Source of the DNA: Chryseolinea serpens
GTDB taxonomy: Bacteria; Bacteroidota; Bacteroidia; Cytophagales; Cyclobacteriaceae
Direction: 5' to 3'
Assembly: GCF_900129725.1 (NCBI RefSeq)
Contig: NZ_FQWQ01000003.1
Span: forward strand, 468,686 to 532,685
DNA length: 64,000 bases
Shown: piece by piece, positions 34,547 to 43,111 of the stretch
Numbering within the stretch: position 1 is the first letter of the stretch
Layout: every line of letters starts with the position of its first letter
The notes under the pieces: model-generated
Told to the model about the DNA's origin: nothing
Database searches by the model: none
The model's input: the letters and a program-made list of their open reading frames with translations, nothing else
Position numbers and translations under genes: made by a program

Positions 34547-36520
34547 GTGAACGACCAAATTGCTGGCATCAGGCAGTATTGCAATAGCCTGGTGGAATAT
34601 AGCCGGAGAAAGACCGTTGAAGTAAAGATCGGCGACTTGCCGATGGGAGGCAACAACCCCATCCGCATCCAGTCCATGACCACCATCGACACCATGGACA
34701 CCGCCGGATCGGTGGCCCAAACCATCCGTATGGTGGAGGCCGGCTGCGAATATGTGCGCATCACCGCGCCCAGCATCAAGGAAGCGCAAAATCTGGCGGA
34801 AATAAAAAAGGAGCTTCGCAACCGAGGCTATTCCGTACCCCTGGTTGCCGACATCCACTTCACGCCCAACGCGGCCGAACTGGCCGCCCGCATCGTGGAA
34901 AAGGTGCGCATCAACCCCGGCAACTATGCCGACAAGAAACGATTCGAGACCATCGAATACACCGAGGCTTCTTACCAGGCCGAACTGGATCGTATTCGCG
35001 AAAAATTTATCCCCCTCGTCCGCATCTGCAAAGAATACGGCACGGCCATGCGCATCGGCACCAACCACGGCTCGCTCTCCGACAGGATCATGAGCCGCTA
35101 TGGCGACAGCCCGGTGGGAATGGTGGAATCGGCGCTGGAATTTTTGCGCATTTGTGAGGACGAAAATTATTACAACATCGTGCTCTCCATGAAGTCGAGC
35201 AACCCGCAAGTGATGGTGCAAGCCTATCGCCTGCTGGTGCAAAAGATGGATGAGGAGGGCTTCAAACCCTATCCGCTCCACCTCGGCGTGACCGAAGCGG
35301 GCGATGGGGAAGACGGCCGTATAAAATCGTCGGTGGGCATCGGCACGTTGTTGGAAGATGGCTTGGGCGACACCATTCGCGTGTCCCTCACCGAGGAGCC
35401 CGAAGCGGAAGTGCCCGTAGCGTTCGAACTGGCCCGCCGCTATGACAAGCGCGCGCCGCACGATCCCATTCCGCCGATCGATCATTACCCGATCACACCG
35501 TTCGAATACAACCGCAGAAAAACGCACGCCGTGTTGAATATCGGTGGCGAACATTTTGTGCCCCGCGTCGTCGCCGATTTTTCGGGAAAGCAAAAAGTAA
35601 CCCCCGCGTCACTCTTTGGCGTGGGCTATCAATACTCAGTACCCCTGGACAAGTGGAACATCACCGACATGGCGTGTGACTATGTTTTTCTGGGAGATAC
35701 CGTAGTTGACTTCGAGATCCCGGGCACGCTGGGATTGATCTACAATCACAAGACCTGGCTAACGCAAAAGGCAAGACCGCAAGCTTACCCGTTTATTCGT
35801 GCCGAACACTACCTGCAAGGCGTTGAGAGATCGAGTACGTTGAATTTTGTATACGCCTTGCTGGCCGACGTGAACGATGCGCTGGTGGATGCCCTGCAAA
35901 AAGACAAGACCGCCGTGTTGTTCATCGACACCTACAACGCGCACGGCATGGCCGAACAACGCCGCCTGTTTGTGACGCTCATGAACAAGGGATGCGATGT
36001 GCCGGTGATTATCGGCCGGGCCTATGCTGATTTGGAAGTTGAACAATTGCAACTGTACGCCGCCACAGATTTCGGAGGCCTGTTGGTGGATGGTCTGGGC
36101 GACGGCATTTTTATCGCCGCCGAAAACTGCGGGCCCGACAAGAAGGTGAATGAAACCGCCTTCAACATCCTGCAGGCTACACGCACGCGGATATCGAAAA
36201 CCGAATACATCTCGTGTCCCTCCTGCGGACGCACGCTTTTCGATTTGCAGGAAACAACAGGTAAAATACGATCGCGCACCAGCCACCTCAAAGGCATCAA
36301 GATCGGCATCATGGGCTGCATCGTGAACGGCCCGGGCGAAATGGCCGACGCCGACTATGGCTACGTAGGCTCCGGCCCCGGCAGGATCACACTCTACAAG
36401 GGCAAGGAAGTGGTGCGCAAGAACGTGCCCACCGCCAAAGCCGTCGACGAACTCATCAACCTCATCCGCGAGCACGGCGACTGGCTGGAGCCCGATGGCA
36501 ATGGTGCGATCGCACACTAA
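34547..36520 (+). CDS. ispG: 4-hydroxy-3-methylbut-2-enyl-diphosphate synthase, long Bacteroidota form
   Basis: IspG (GcpE) is the sixth enzyme of the MEP isoprenoid pathway; it is an iron-sulfur enzyme reducing methylerythritol cyclodiphosphate to HMBPP. The product has 657 residues. The N-terminal TIM barrel begins with NSLVEYSRRKTVEVKIGDLP and MGGNNPIRIQSMTTIDTMDT; the DIHFTPNAA and INPGN segments follow. The cluster domain at the C-terminus has SCPSCGRTLFDLQ and MGCIVNGPGEMADADYG. The extra domain between barrel and cluster domain (about 280-540) is the long form shared by Bacteroidota and plants. The GTG at 34547 is chosen because the frame from 34496 would include a -7 box and has no family match. 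It is followed by a small membrane gene. Confidence 0.93.
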   Translation: MNDQIAGIRQYCNSLVEYSRRKTVEVKIGDLPMGGNNPIRIQSMTTIDTMDTAGSVAQTIRMVEAGCEYVRITAPSIKEAQNLAEIKKELRNRGYSVPLVADIHFTPNAAELAARIVEKVRINPGNYADKKRFETIEYTEASYQAELDRIREKFIPLVRICKEYGTAMRIGTNHGSLSDRIMSRYGDSPVGMVESALEFLRICEDENYYNIVLSMKSSNPQVMVQAYRLLVQKMDEEGFKPYPLHLGVTEAGDGEDGRIKSSVGIGTLLEDGLGDTIRVSLTEEPEAEVPVAFELARRYDKRAPHDPIPPIDHYPITPFEYNRRKTHAVLNIGGEHFVPRVVADFSGKQKVTPASLFGVGYQYSVPLDKWNITDMACDYVFLGDTVVDFEIPGTLGLIYNHKTWLTQKARPQAYPFIRAEHYLQGVERSSTLNFVYALLADVNDALVDALQKDKTAVLFIDTYNAHGMAEQRRLFVTLMNKGCDVPVIIGRAYADLEVEQLQLYAATDFGGLLVDGLGDGIFIAAENCGPDKKVNETAFNILQATRTRISKTEYISCPSCGRTLFDLQETTGKIRSRTSHLKGIKIGIMGCIVNGPGEMADADYGYVGSGPGRITLYKGKEVVRKNVPTAKAVDELINLIREHGDWLEPDGNGAIAH

Positions 36521-36534
36521 AACAAAAAAAGATT

Positions 36535-36750
36535 ATGGAAGAGAATAAAGGGAAGACAAACGGGGAAAAAAAGACCGGCGTAAAAGAGTTCTTTTCCCTG
36601 GGTGAAGTGGGCAATTATTTCTTTCGCAAGAAGGACCCCAACCGTCCATCCAACATCAACATCAAGATGATGCACGGTATCAACAAGCTCTCGATCGTTA
36701 TATTCCTGCTGGGAGTTATCTACCTGATTTGGAAGCTGGTGCTGCGGTAA
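36535..36750 (+). CDS. DUF6728 family small membrane protein
   Basis: A 71-residue protein, 14 bp after ispG. A lysine-rich start (MEENKGKTNGEKKTGVKEFF) leads into SLGEVGNYFFRKKDPNRPSN, INIKMMHGINKLSIV and one membrane span (IVIFLLGVIYLIWKLVL). The conserved FFRKKDPNRPxNxN plus HGINKxSI is what I remember as DUF6728, a family restricted to Bacteroidota. Function unknown. Its position after ispG suggests cotranscription, but a shared role with isoprenoid synthesis is only a guess. Confidence 0.75.
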   Translation: MEENKGKTNGEKKTGVKEFFSLGEVGNYFFRKKDPNRPSNINIKMMHGINKLSIVIFLLGVIYLIWKLVLR

Positions 36751-36765
36751 AAGCATTTGTGCGTT

Positions 36766-36843
36766 CTTTGCTTGCCCGCCGAAGCTTTAGCAAAGGAGGA
36801 CGCCTCTCTTTGCTCGCCGAAGCTTTAGCGAAGGTGAGGCGGT
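36766..36843. repeat. repeat family GCCCGCCGAAGCTTTAGCGAAGG, two tandem copies
   Basis: Two tandem copies: TTGCCCGCCGAAGCTTTAGC then AAAGGAGG, and TTTGCTCGCCGAAGCTTTAG then CGAAGGTGAGGCGG. They match the copies at 18512 and 27011. They fill the gap between the DUF6728 gene and the convergent patatin gene. Confidence 0.7.
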
Positions 36844-36864
36844 TCAACATGAAGTCACGCACCA

Positions 36865-39087
36865 TCAGAAGTGAAATCCCACATTCACATACCCATACAC
36901 TTTCTGCGCCTGGTCACTATACATGATAGTGATCGTGATCGGCCCGATCCCTGAATCATAACCCGCCGTAAGACTATACCCGCTCAGGAAATTGTGTGAG
37001 TTGATCCCTTCCCACTTTCTTCCCGAGAAATCATACACCCCAGCATTGGCCCGCGCAATCCCATAAATATTTTTAAACGCCGCATATTGAACGCCGAGCG
37101 ACAAAGTCGCTACGCTGTTGGAAGTCACCTGGAACTCATTTAATCCTGAGAAGGTAAACTGGTTGCGCACAAAATCGGTGATCCCACCTACATTATAGAA
37201 ATTGAGATAAGCGTCGTCCGAATGAATGTTGGCGGCGGCATGCCATTGGGACAAAAGGGTGACACGTGCCGTCAAGGGCGCGTAGTTCTCCACCCTCATT
37301 TTGATCTGACCGTACCCGGCAAATGATAAACTGTCGTTAGAGGCCTCGATGGAGCCGTTGGAGTAGTATCGATCGGAGGGACGCTGATGATACACCCACC
37401 CGGCTTCGGTGTAGATGTTCCAACCCGCCGTCGTAAAGTTTTTTTTGTCGAGCGTATTGAACTGATGGAACACATACGTGTTTGCAAATTTGTTGCCCGC
37501 CTTCACCGTCGCGTCGGCGGCGATCTTAGGCTTCAAGTTGATATCCTGCAGCGACGTGCCCAGTCCGTAGGTGGCATTGGACTTTATGTTGTGTTGGATG
37601 TGTGCATCGAATTTCGTGAACGACGTGCGGTAGAGAAAAGAATTTTTAAAATCCTGGTAGACCGGAAACCCCATCCGCTCATGATAGAATGAAAGGACCA
37701 GGTTGTTGTTTTCCTTTTTGCCAAACGTTTGGTTCTGTTCCAAATACATCCTGAAGTTTTCGCTGATGTTGACTTTGGCCGTTGACTTGGAGCGGTCGAA
37801 CACGAGGTTCTTTGACTCGACCGTGGCAATGAGCGCCACGTCGCTGTACGTATTGTAATGCAACGCGGCCTTCAGAAAGGTGAGCGGACTTTCAAGAACA
37901 TTGAACACAAGCACGGCGTGCCCCGGCGTGGTCGGTTCCCAGCTATAGGTTATGCGCTTGTAGTTTCGCGAGCCATACACTTTCCGGATGGCCTCGGCCA
38001 CGTCCACACCGTTGTAGGCTTGTCCTTTTTCGAGGTTCAACCGGTTGGTGAAGCCGGTGCGTGTCGTGCGCTTGAGGCCGTCGATGCGGATGTCGTCGAG
38101 GATGACATAGGTTGATTTGGGCAGGCGCTCTTTGGCAAACGCGTAGTCGGGATACAACAGTTTTAGCGAGTCGGCCATTCTTTTGAAGATGGGATAGTAT
38201 TTGTCGCCGGTAACTTTGCCGATGTGGATCAGGCTGTCGCTGCTGCCAAAGCTGGCGGCGGAGAAGCCTTTCAACGGGGGCTCTATGTACACGTCGCAGA
38301 GTTTGCGCTGATTTTCAAAATCGTCGGCGTCTTTATAGAACCCGATCTGGTATAATACATCGATGGCAGAGTTGAGGTCTTTGGCCTGCAACAGACCCTG
38401 CGACAGGTTCACACCGATCACTTTGGTGGCACCCATTTCCACCACGTCTTTCACCGGAAAATTGCGCACCAGCCCGCCGTCGACGAGCTTGGTATCCTTG
38501 TAATCGATCGCCGTGAACACGGAGGGGATGGCCATGCTGGCGCGGATGGCGGCTACCAATTCACCCTGGTCGAGCACCACGGCCTTGCCGGTTCCCACAT
38601 CGGTGGCGACGCATTTGAAGGGAATGCTGAGGTTTGAAAAGTCCTTCACGTCATACACGGGCAACAGCAGCTCCTGGAACTTCAGCCAGATCTCCTGTCC
38701 TTCGATGATGCCGGAATATATTTTGATCTTACCCTTCTCCAGGGGCAACTCCAGCGCATAATTCTCAACCTCATCCTTCTCGTCGATGTTCACGTTGCGC
38801 AGCGAAGGTCGCCCCGAGAACAGCGCGGCCCAATCGATGGTTCGTGCGATGCGCTCGATGTCTTTCCCCGAATACCCTGCCGCATACAACGACCCCATGA
38901 TGCTCCCCATGCTCGTACCCGTGATATAATCGATCTTTAACCCTGCGCTGTCGATGGCCTCCAGTATCCCGATATGCGCCAGCCCTTTTGCGCCGCCACC
39001 GCTTAGGGTAAGTCCCACGCGTGGCGGCTTTTGTGCCAGCATCACGCTGGCCAAGCAACAAAATAGCAGGATGAGAAAATAGCGCAT
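36865..39087 (-). CDS. patatin-like phospholipase with C-terminal outer-membrane barrel
   Basis: A 740-residue protein of the PlpD-like type: an N-terminal patatin lipase domain and a BamA-like barrel. The ATG at 39087 gives a signal MRYFLILLFCCLASVMLAQ; the longer frame from 39141 lacks this placement. The patatin domain (about 20-230) has the oxyanion GGGAKGLAHIG, the nucleophile GTSMGS and the catalytic Asp in KLVDGGLVRNFPV. A POTRA-like section follows (RIDGLKRTTRTGFTNRLNLE), then a series of amphipathic strands with aromatic ends to the C-terminal GYVNVGFHF. The lipase is probably placed at the outer membrane; substrate unknown. It is divergent from hutI. Confidence 0.88.
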   Translation of the reverse strand: MRYFLILLFCCLASVMLAQKPPRVGLTLSGGGAKGLAHIGILEAIDSAGLKIDYITGTSMGSIMGSLYAAGYSGKDIERIARTIDWAALFSGRPSLRNVNIDEKDEVENYALELPLEKGKIKIYSGIIEGQEIWLKFQELLLPVYDVKDFSNLSIPFKCVATDVGTGKAVVLDQGELVAAIRASMAIPSVFTAIDYKDTKLVDGGLVRNFPVKDVVEMGATKVIGVNLSQGLLQAKDLNSAIDVLYQIGFYKDADDFENQRKLCDVYIEPPLKGFSAASFGSSDSLIHIGKVTGDKYYPIFKRMADSLKLLYPDYAFAKERLPKSTYVILDDIRIDGLKRTTRTGFTNRLNLEKGQAYNGVDVAEAIRKVYGSRNYKRITYSWEPTTPGHAVLVFNVLESPLTFLKAALHYNTYSDVALIATVESKNLVFDRSKSTAKVNISENFRMYLEQNQTFGKKENNNLVLSFYHERMGFPVYQDFKNSFLYRTSFTKFDAHIQHNIKSNATYGLGTSLQDINLKPKIAADATVKAGNKFANTYVFHQFNTLDKKNFTTAGWNIYTEAGWVYHQRPSDRYYSNGSIEASNDSLSFAGYGQIKMRVENYAPLTARVTLLSQWHAAANIHSDDAYLNFYNVGGITDFVRNQFTFSGLNEFQVTSNSVATLSLGVQYAAFKNIYGIARANAGVYDFSGRKWEGINSHNFLSGYSLTAGYDSGIGPITITIMYSDQAQKVYGYVNVGFHF

Positions 39088-39250
39088 ACGCCGGTGACAG
39101 AAAGGGTTGGTGAACGGATCAAGATAATATTTTTTAGCCACTCTGCCCCAAGCTTTTTCTGCAGATCCCTCGCGGCGTCCAGGCTTTTTTGGACAACATC
39201 AACCTAAACCAAAATGTCTATCTTTACCCGAACGAAAAAAACGAACCTCC

Positions 39251-40495
39251 ATGTCCTGGGACATTCTCATCACCCACATCAAAGGACTTGTCCAGGTGCG
39301 CGAACCCGGAACAGAAATTGTTGCGGGCGATGCCATGGCAACCTTGCCCATACTTCCCAACGCTTATCTCGCCATCAAAGACGGTGTCATTGCCGACTAT
39401 GGCAACATGGATGCGCTCCTCGTCCACCATGCCCAACATACCCTGGATGCTTCCGGTCGCTTTGTGTTTCCCAGCTTCGTCGACTCCCACACCCACCTGG
39501 TGTTTGCTGCGTCCCGTGAAGAAGAGTTTGTCATGAAAATAAAAGGTGCTTCCTATGCCGACATCGCGGCAAAAGGCGGAGGCATTCTCAACTCCGCGCA
39601 CAAGTTGCAACAGCTGTCGGAAGATGAATTGTTTGAACGCACGCGTAAACGTGCCGACGAGATCATCGCCACCGGAACCGGCGCCGTGGAAATCAAAAGC
39701 GGGTATGGTCTCACGGTAAAAGATGAACTGAAAATGCTGCGCGTGGCCCGCCGCATCGGGAGAGAAACACCGCTTACGGTGAAGACCACGTTCCTTGGCG
39801 CGCATGCCATCCCCAAAGCGTATACGCACGAAGACTACGTGTCGCTGGTGATCCGCGAAATGATCCCCGCGGTAGCCGAAGAGAAACTGGCCGACTACAT
39901 CGACGTGTTCTGCGAACAAGGATTCTTTACGATGGAGGAAACGGAAATGATCGTGGAGGCTGGTAAACGCTTTGGCATGCGCCCCCGCATTCACGCCAAC
40001 CAATTGCACCGCTCCGGTGGTGTGCAGGTGGGGGTGAAGACCCGGGCCATCAGCGTCGATCACCTGGAGAATATCGGCGATGAAGAGATCAGCCTGTTGC
40101 AAAACAGCGGCGTGATGCCCACGGCCTTGCCCGGCGCGGCATTCTTTCTGAACCTGCCGTTCCCGCCGGCGCGGGCCATGTTGCAAGCGGGTCTGCCGTT
40201 GGCCATCGCCAGCGACTACAATCCCGGCAGCGCACCCAGTGGCAACATGCCGCTGATGATCGCGTTGGCCTGCATTCGCATGAAACTCACGCCGGAAGAA
40301 GCGATCAACGCCGCCACGATCAATACGGCGGCGGCCCTGGAATTGCAGGGTACACACGGCTCCATCACACGCGGCAAAGTGGCCAATGTGTTCATCTCTA
40401 AACCCGTCCCTTCCGTCGCGCATTTGCCCTATGCTTTTGGAAGCCCGTTTGTGGAGCAGGTGATCCTTCAGGGAAAAATAATGAGCGCGATCTGA
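39251..40495 (+). CDS. hutI: imidazolonepropionase
   Basis: HutI hydrolyses 4-imidazolone-5-propanoate to formiminoglutamate, the third step of histidine breakdown. The 414-residue product has the amidohydrolase metal site DSHTHLVFAASREEE near 78, the HutI signatures KGASYADIAAKGGGILNSAH and GAVEIKSGYGLT, a second metal His in TTFLGAHAIPK, and later DVFCEQGFFTMEE and ASDYNPGSAPSGNMPLM. Length is standard. The other hut genes (hutH, hutU, hutG) are not in this window, so the pathway is inferred to be completed elsewhere. A near-consensus TATCTTTA box lies about 30 bp upstream. A palindrome pair follows its stop. Confidence 0.95.
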   Translation: MSWDILITHIKGLVQVREPGTEIVAGDAMATLPILPNAYLAIKDGVIADYGNMDALLVHHAQHTLDASGRFVFPSFVDSHTHLVFAASREEEFVMKIKGASYADIAAKGGGILNSAHKLQQLSEDELFERTRKRADEIIATGTGAVEIKSGYGLTVKDELKMLRVARRIGRETPLTVKTTFLGAHAIPKAYTHEDYVSLVIREMIPAVAEEKLADYIDVFCEQGFFTMEETEMIVEAGKRFGMRPRIHANQLHRSGGVQVGVKTRAISVDHLENIGDEEISLLQNSGVMPTALPGAAFFLNLPFPPARAMLQAGLPLAIASDYNPGSAPSGNMPLMIALACIRMKLTPEEAINAATINTAAALELQGTHGSITRGKVANVFISKPVPSVAHLPYAFGSPFVEQVILQGKIMSAI

Positions 40496-40531
40496 TGCCG
40501 TTTTTCACGCAAGGATATGCGTGATGCGAAT

Positions 40532-40600
40532 GTTGTTGGTGAAGAACACCAACAACGGCGGGTCGCCCGGTCGCCCATGTTGGTGTTCTTCACCAACATG
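40532..40600. repeat. two opposed palindromes of the GTTGGTG/CACCAAC family
   Basis: First: GTTGTTGGTG-AAGAA-CACCAACAAC (40532-40556, perfect arms). Second: CATGTTGGTG-TTCTT-CACCAACATG (40576-40600, perfect arms). The 19 bp between them (GGCGGGTCGCCCGGTCGCC) are GC-rich, and the loops are reverse complements of each other, so the two are in opposite orientation. They sit in the gap between the convergent hutI gene and ABC permease gene and may act as a bidirectional terminator or as a REP doublet. Confidence 0.75.
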
Positions 40601-40623
40601 CATCGGGCACATCACACGGCAGG

Positions 40624-41739
40624 CTACGCCTTCTCCTCATTCATGGGAATTTCGAACGTATAAAAATATTTTCGCCACAGATAAAGTCCCCCGGCAATGT
40701 TGACGAAGGCCAATACGAAAAAAGGGATTTTGAAAAGGATCAGAACAACCAACAGGATACACGTAAAGAAAACAATGGAGTGCAGCTGATCGGGCCCGTA
40801 GGTATGTCTGAAAAGCCAGCCATAAAGAAAGAGCGCGATGCTCCACCCAAACAGCAGCGCCCCCGCCAATTCGACCCAGGAAACTGCGGTATTGAAATGA
40901 CTGATGAGCAACCCCGCTTCCGGCAGGGTTAGGATGGCCAGGGTGATCATAAAATAGAGAAAGCGCCGAACAAAGGGGATGGGCAGGTTTCGGTTGATGT
41001 CGAAGTGATGATTGTCGAACCGGTGCATTTCCCAAATTATATTCACGTTGGCCGCGAAAGCAAAGACAACCCCCATGCCCAGCAGCCGCGCATCGTAGGT
41101 ATCGGATTTGTACACCTGGGCAACACCAAAAAGCAGAAATCCGCCCGCGAGCTTTGTGCCGATGGCCATCCAGGGAGAACGGCGCACGATCCATTCCGGA
41201 AAGAACAGCGGATAAGGCTTGGTGAAGCGCGCATGGATCCATCGCGCCAGGGCAGAGAGTTTTTGTTCGCGATGTCCTTTCAACAAAGCCACGAACAAAT
41301 CAGTTACCGACAGGCACAAAAGCACAACACAAGCCAGGGGGACGAGGAGCACCGTAAAATACAAACTGTGTTTTGCAGCCGTAGCCGCCAGGAACACGGC
41401 ATATAAAAAGACTGGAACCAGTTGCACGGCCAATGCCCTTGTCAACGCCACCACCTGCAGCTTGGCAGGCAGGGTAGAAACATAATAGAGAAATTCGTTT
41501 TCCCCGCGTTTCAACATCGCGCGATTGAAACGCGTCACTTTAAAACTATAGACCGTCCACACGCTGATGGGGATGAGCATCAGTAAGGGCGAACTCACCA
41601 AAAGCTCTGCCAGGATGATATGGTCGATGGAGCGCATGAACCCACCGGCCAGCCCCACCACGACCAGGAAGAACGTGGCGTTGGCGAGATAGAATTCTCT
41701 CACCAGGACTTTATTCAATATGGTCGCGACGGCTTTCAT
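40624..41739 (-). CDS. multi-span membrane protein, permease partner of the adjacent ABC ATPase
   Basis: A 371-residue protein with about nine hydrophobic spans (for example FYLANATFFLVVVGLAGGFM, LYFTVLLVPLACVVLLCLSV, IVFFTCILLVVLILFKIPFF). No enzymatic motif is visible. Its start overlaps the end of the ATP-binding gene by 4 bp, so the two are translationally coupled and form an ABC transporter or exporter. The permease belongs to no family I recognise by sequence. Two long cytoplasmic loops carry basic residues (LKGHREQKLSALARWIHARF). The cargo is unknown. Confidence 0.72.
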   Translation of the reverse strand: MKAVATILNKVLVREFYLANATFFLVVVGLAGGFMRSIDHIILAELLVSSPLLMLIPISVWTVYSFKVTRFNRAMLKRGENEFLYYVSTLPAKLQVVALTRALAVQLVPVFLYAVFLAATAAKHSLYFTVLLVPLACVVLLCLSVTDLFVALLKGHREQKLSALARWIHARFTKPYPLFFPEWIVRRSPWMAIGTKLAGGFLLFGVAQVYKSDTYDARLLGMGVVFAFAANVNIIWEMHRFDNHHFDINRNLPIPFVRRFLYFMITLAILTLPEAGLLISHFNTAVSWVELAGALLFGWSIALFLYGWLFRHTYGPDQLHSIVFFTCILLVVLILFKIPFFVLAFVNIAGGLYLWRKYFYTFEIPMNEEKA

Positions 41740-42368
41740 GCCGGGTGAATGGTTTTGTTGCGTATGGTGAAGATTCCTTTCAGCAACAGTTGCGCGTCTT
41801 CTAACAATTGATGCGACGACAACAGAAATATGACATCTTGTTTCTCGTTGTATTGTTGAATGAGCGTAAACAAGATCCGTCGTGCCGCTTCATCCAGTGT
41901 GATGAGCGGCTCATCGAGGATGATCACTTTCGGAGCGCCCAGGAAGGCCAACGTGAGCGATACCTTCTTCAGCATCCCGCTGGAACAGGCACCACAGGGT
42001 TTGTCAAAAAACTGGTCGATACCAAACCGGGCCGACAACTGGTCTTGCTGTTCGCGGCTGGCGCCTTTTGCCTGGCCGATGAAACGCACCAATTCTTTTG
42101 GGGTGAGAAAGTCGGGATACAACGGTTCGGCTTCGCTGTAGTTCACCAGGCGGCGGTAGGCGAGGGGCGTATCTTTTAGCGAGATGTTGCCGTTGAAAGT
42201 CACTTGACCTTCGCAGGGGAGCAGACCGGTGAGTGAGCGGAACAGGGTCGTTTTTCCCGAACCGTTTTCGCCCTTGATCCAATAGATGCCGGGTTCCAGT
42301 TGCAGGCTTGGGATGGCCAGGGCGAGCGCATCGCCGTAGTGCTTCGAGAAATTCTGAAGGGTCAGCAT
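41736..42368 (-). CDS. ABC transporter ATP-binding protein
   Basis: A 210-residue ABC ATPase: Walker A GENGSGKTTLFRSLTG, a degenerate signature CSSGMLKKVSLTLAF in place of LSGGQ, Walker B VIILDEPLITLDE and the switch His in LLSSHQLLED. The Q-loop region is VNYSEAEPLYPDFLT. The signature degeneracy is common in small exporter-type ATPases of the CcmA/YhhJ kind. It is coupled by a 4-bp overlap to the 371-residue membrane protein. Cargo is unknown. Confidence 0.88.
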   Translation of the reverse strand: MLTLQNFSKHYGDALALAIPSLQLEPGIYWIKGENGSGKTTLFRSLTGLLPCEGQVTFNGNISLKDTPLAYRRLVNYSEAEPLYPDFLTPKELVRFIGQAKGASREQQDQLSARFGIDQFFDKPCGACSSGMLKKVSLTLAFLGAPKVIILDEPLITLDEAARRILFTLIQQYNEKQDVIFLLSSHQLLEDAQLLLKGIFTIRNKTIHPA

Positions 42369-42490
42369 AGAGAATGGAAACGTGAAGCCCCCCTGAAACG
42401 ATGAGACCGAGGGTGGCGATGGGGTGACGAGTGGCCGATGATGGGGTGAATATTCAAATCGTCTTAAATCGGTATTAAACTTACAATATA

Positions 42491-42521
42491 TTTGATTACC
42501 GGGGCCACTCTTCTATTTTTG
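42491..42521 (+). promoter_or_regulatory. Bacteroidota promoter of apt
   Basis: TTTG at 42491-42494, a 19-bp spacer, then TATTTTTG at 42514-42521: both elements perfect and at the usual spacing of the phylum's -33/-7 promoter. The apt ATG is 24 bp further on. A second TATATTTG at 42487-42494 overlaps the -33 element. Confidence 0.65.
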
Positions 42522-42545
42522 GTCCGAGCCATTTCCCTTAACCGT

Positions 42546-43079
42546 ATGCAGCTTTCTGAAAAGATCAAACATTCCATTCGCGACATCCAGGATTATCCCA
42601 AGCCGGGCGTACTGTTCAGGGACATTACGCCGCTGCTGGCCAACCCGGTGTTGGTGAGGGAAATGGTGCAGCAACTCATCAAGGATTACTCGGGTCAAAA
42701 GATCGACGCCATTGCTTCCACGGAAGCGCGGGGTTTTATTTTCGGATCGGTTCTCGCCTATGAGTTGGGTTGCCCGTTTGTGCCCGTCCGCAAAAGCGGT
42801 AAGCTTCCCTACAAAACCCGGTCGCAAAGCTACGCACTGGAATATGGCACGGCCAGCATCGAAATGCATACCGACGCCATACAGCCCGGCTGGCGCGTGC
42901 TGGTACACGACGACCTGTTGGCCACGGGCGGCACCGCCGGCGCTACCGCCGATCTTGTACAGGCCCTGGGAGGCGTGGTGGCAGGGTTCTCCTTTATTAT
43001 TAACCTCAGTTTTTTGCCGGGGGAAAAAAATCTGACGGAACGTTTTGGGCTGGCGCCGCATTATTTGGCCAGCTATTAA
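42546..43079 (+). CDS. apt: adenine phosphoribosyltransferase
   Basis: Apt makes AMP from adenine and PRPP (purine salvage). From the ATG at 42546 the protein has 177 residues, the normal family length; the frame from 42492 would add 18 and overlaps the promoter. Motifs are IQDYPKPGVLFRDITPLL at the N-terminus, IASTEARGFIFGSVLAYELG, KSGKLPYKTRSQSYALEYG and the PRPP-binding loop VLVHDDLLATGGTAGA. It is followed after 32 bp by the LON-domain gene. Confidence 0.95.
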   Translation: MQLSEKIKHSIRDIQDYPKPGVLFRDITPLLANPVLVREMVQQLIKDYSGQKIDAIASTEARGFIFGSVLAYELGCPFVPVRKSGKLPYKTRSQSYALEYGTASIEMHTDAIQPGWRVLVHDDLLATGGTAGATADLVQALGGVVAGFSFIINLSFLPGEKNLTERFGLAPHYLASY

Positions 43080-43111
43080 CCATACGGTAATCATTCCTGT
43101 TAAAGCATAGT

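Noticed and set aside
34475-35593. 372-codon reverse frame opposite ispG
   Set aside because: Shadow of a conserved essential gene; no signature in the product.
39224-40423. 399-codon reverse frame opposite hutI
   Set aside because: Shadow of hutI; no domain.
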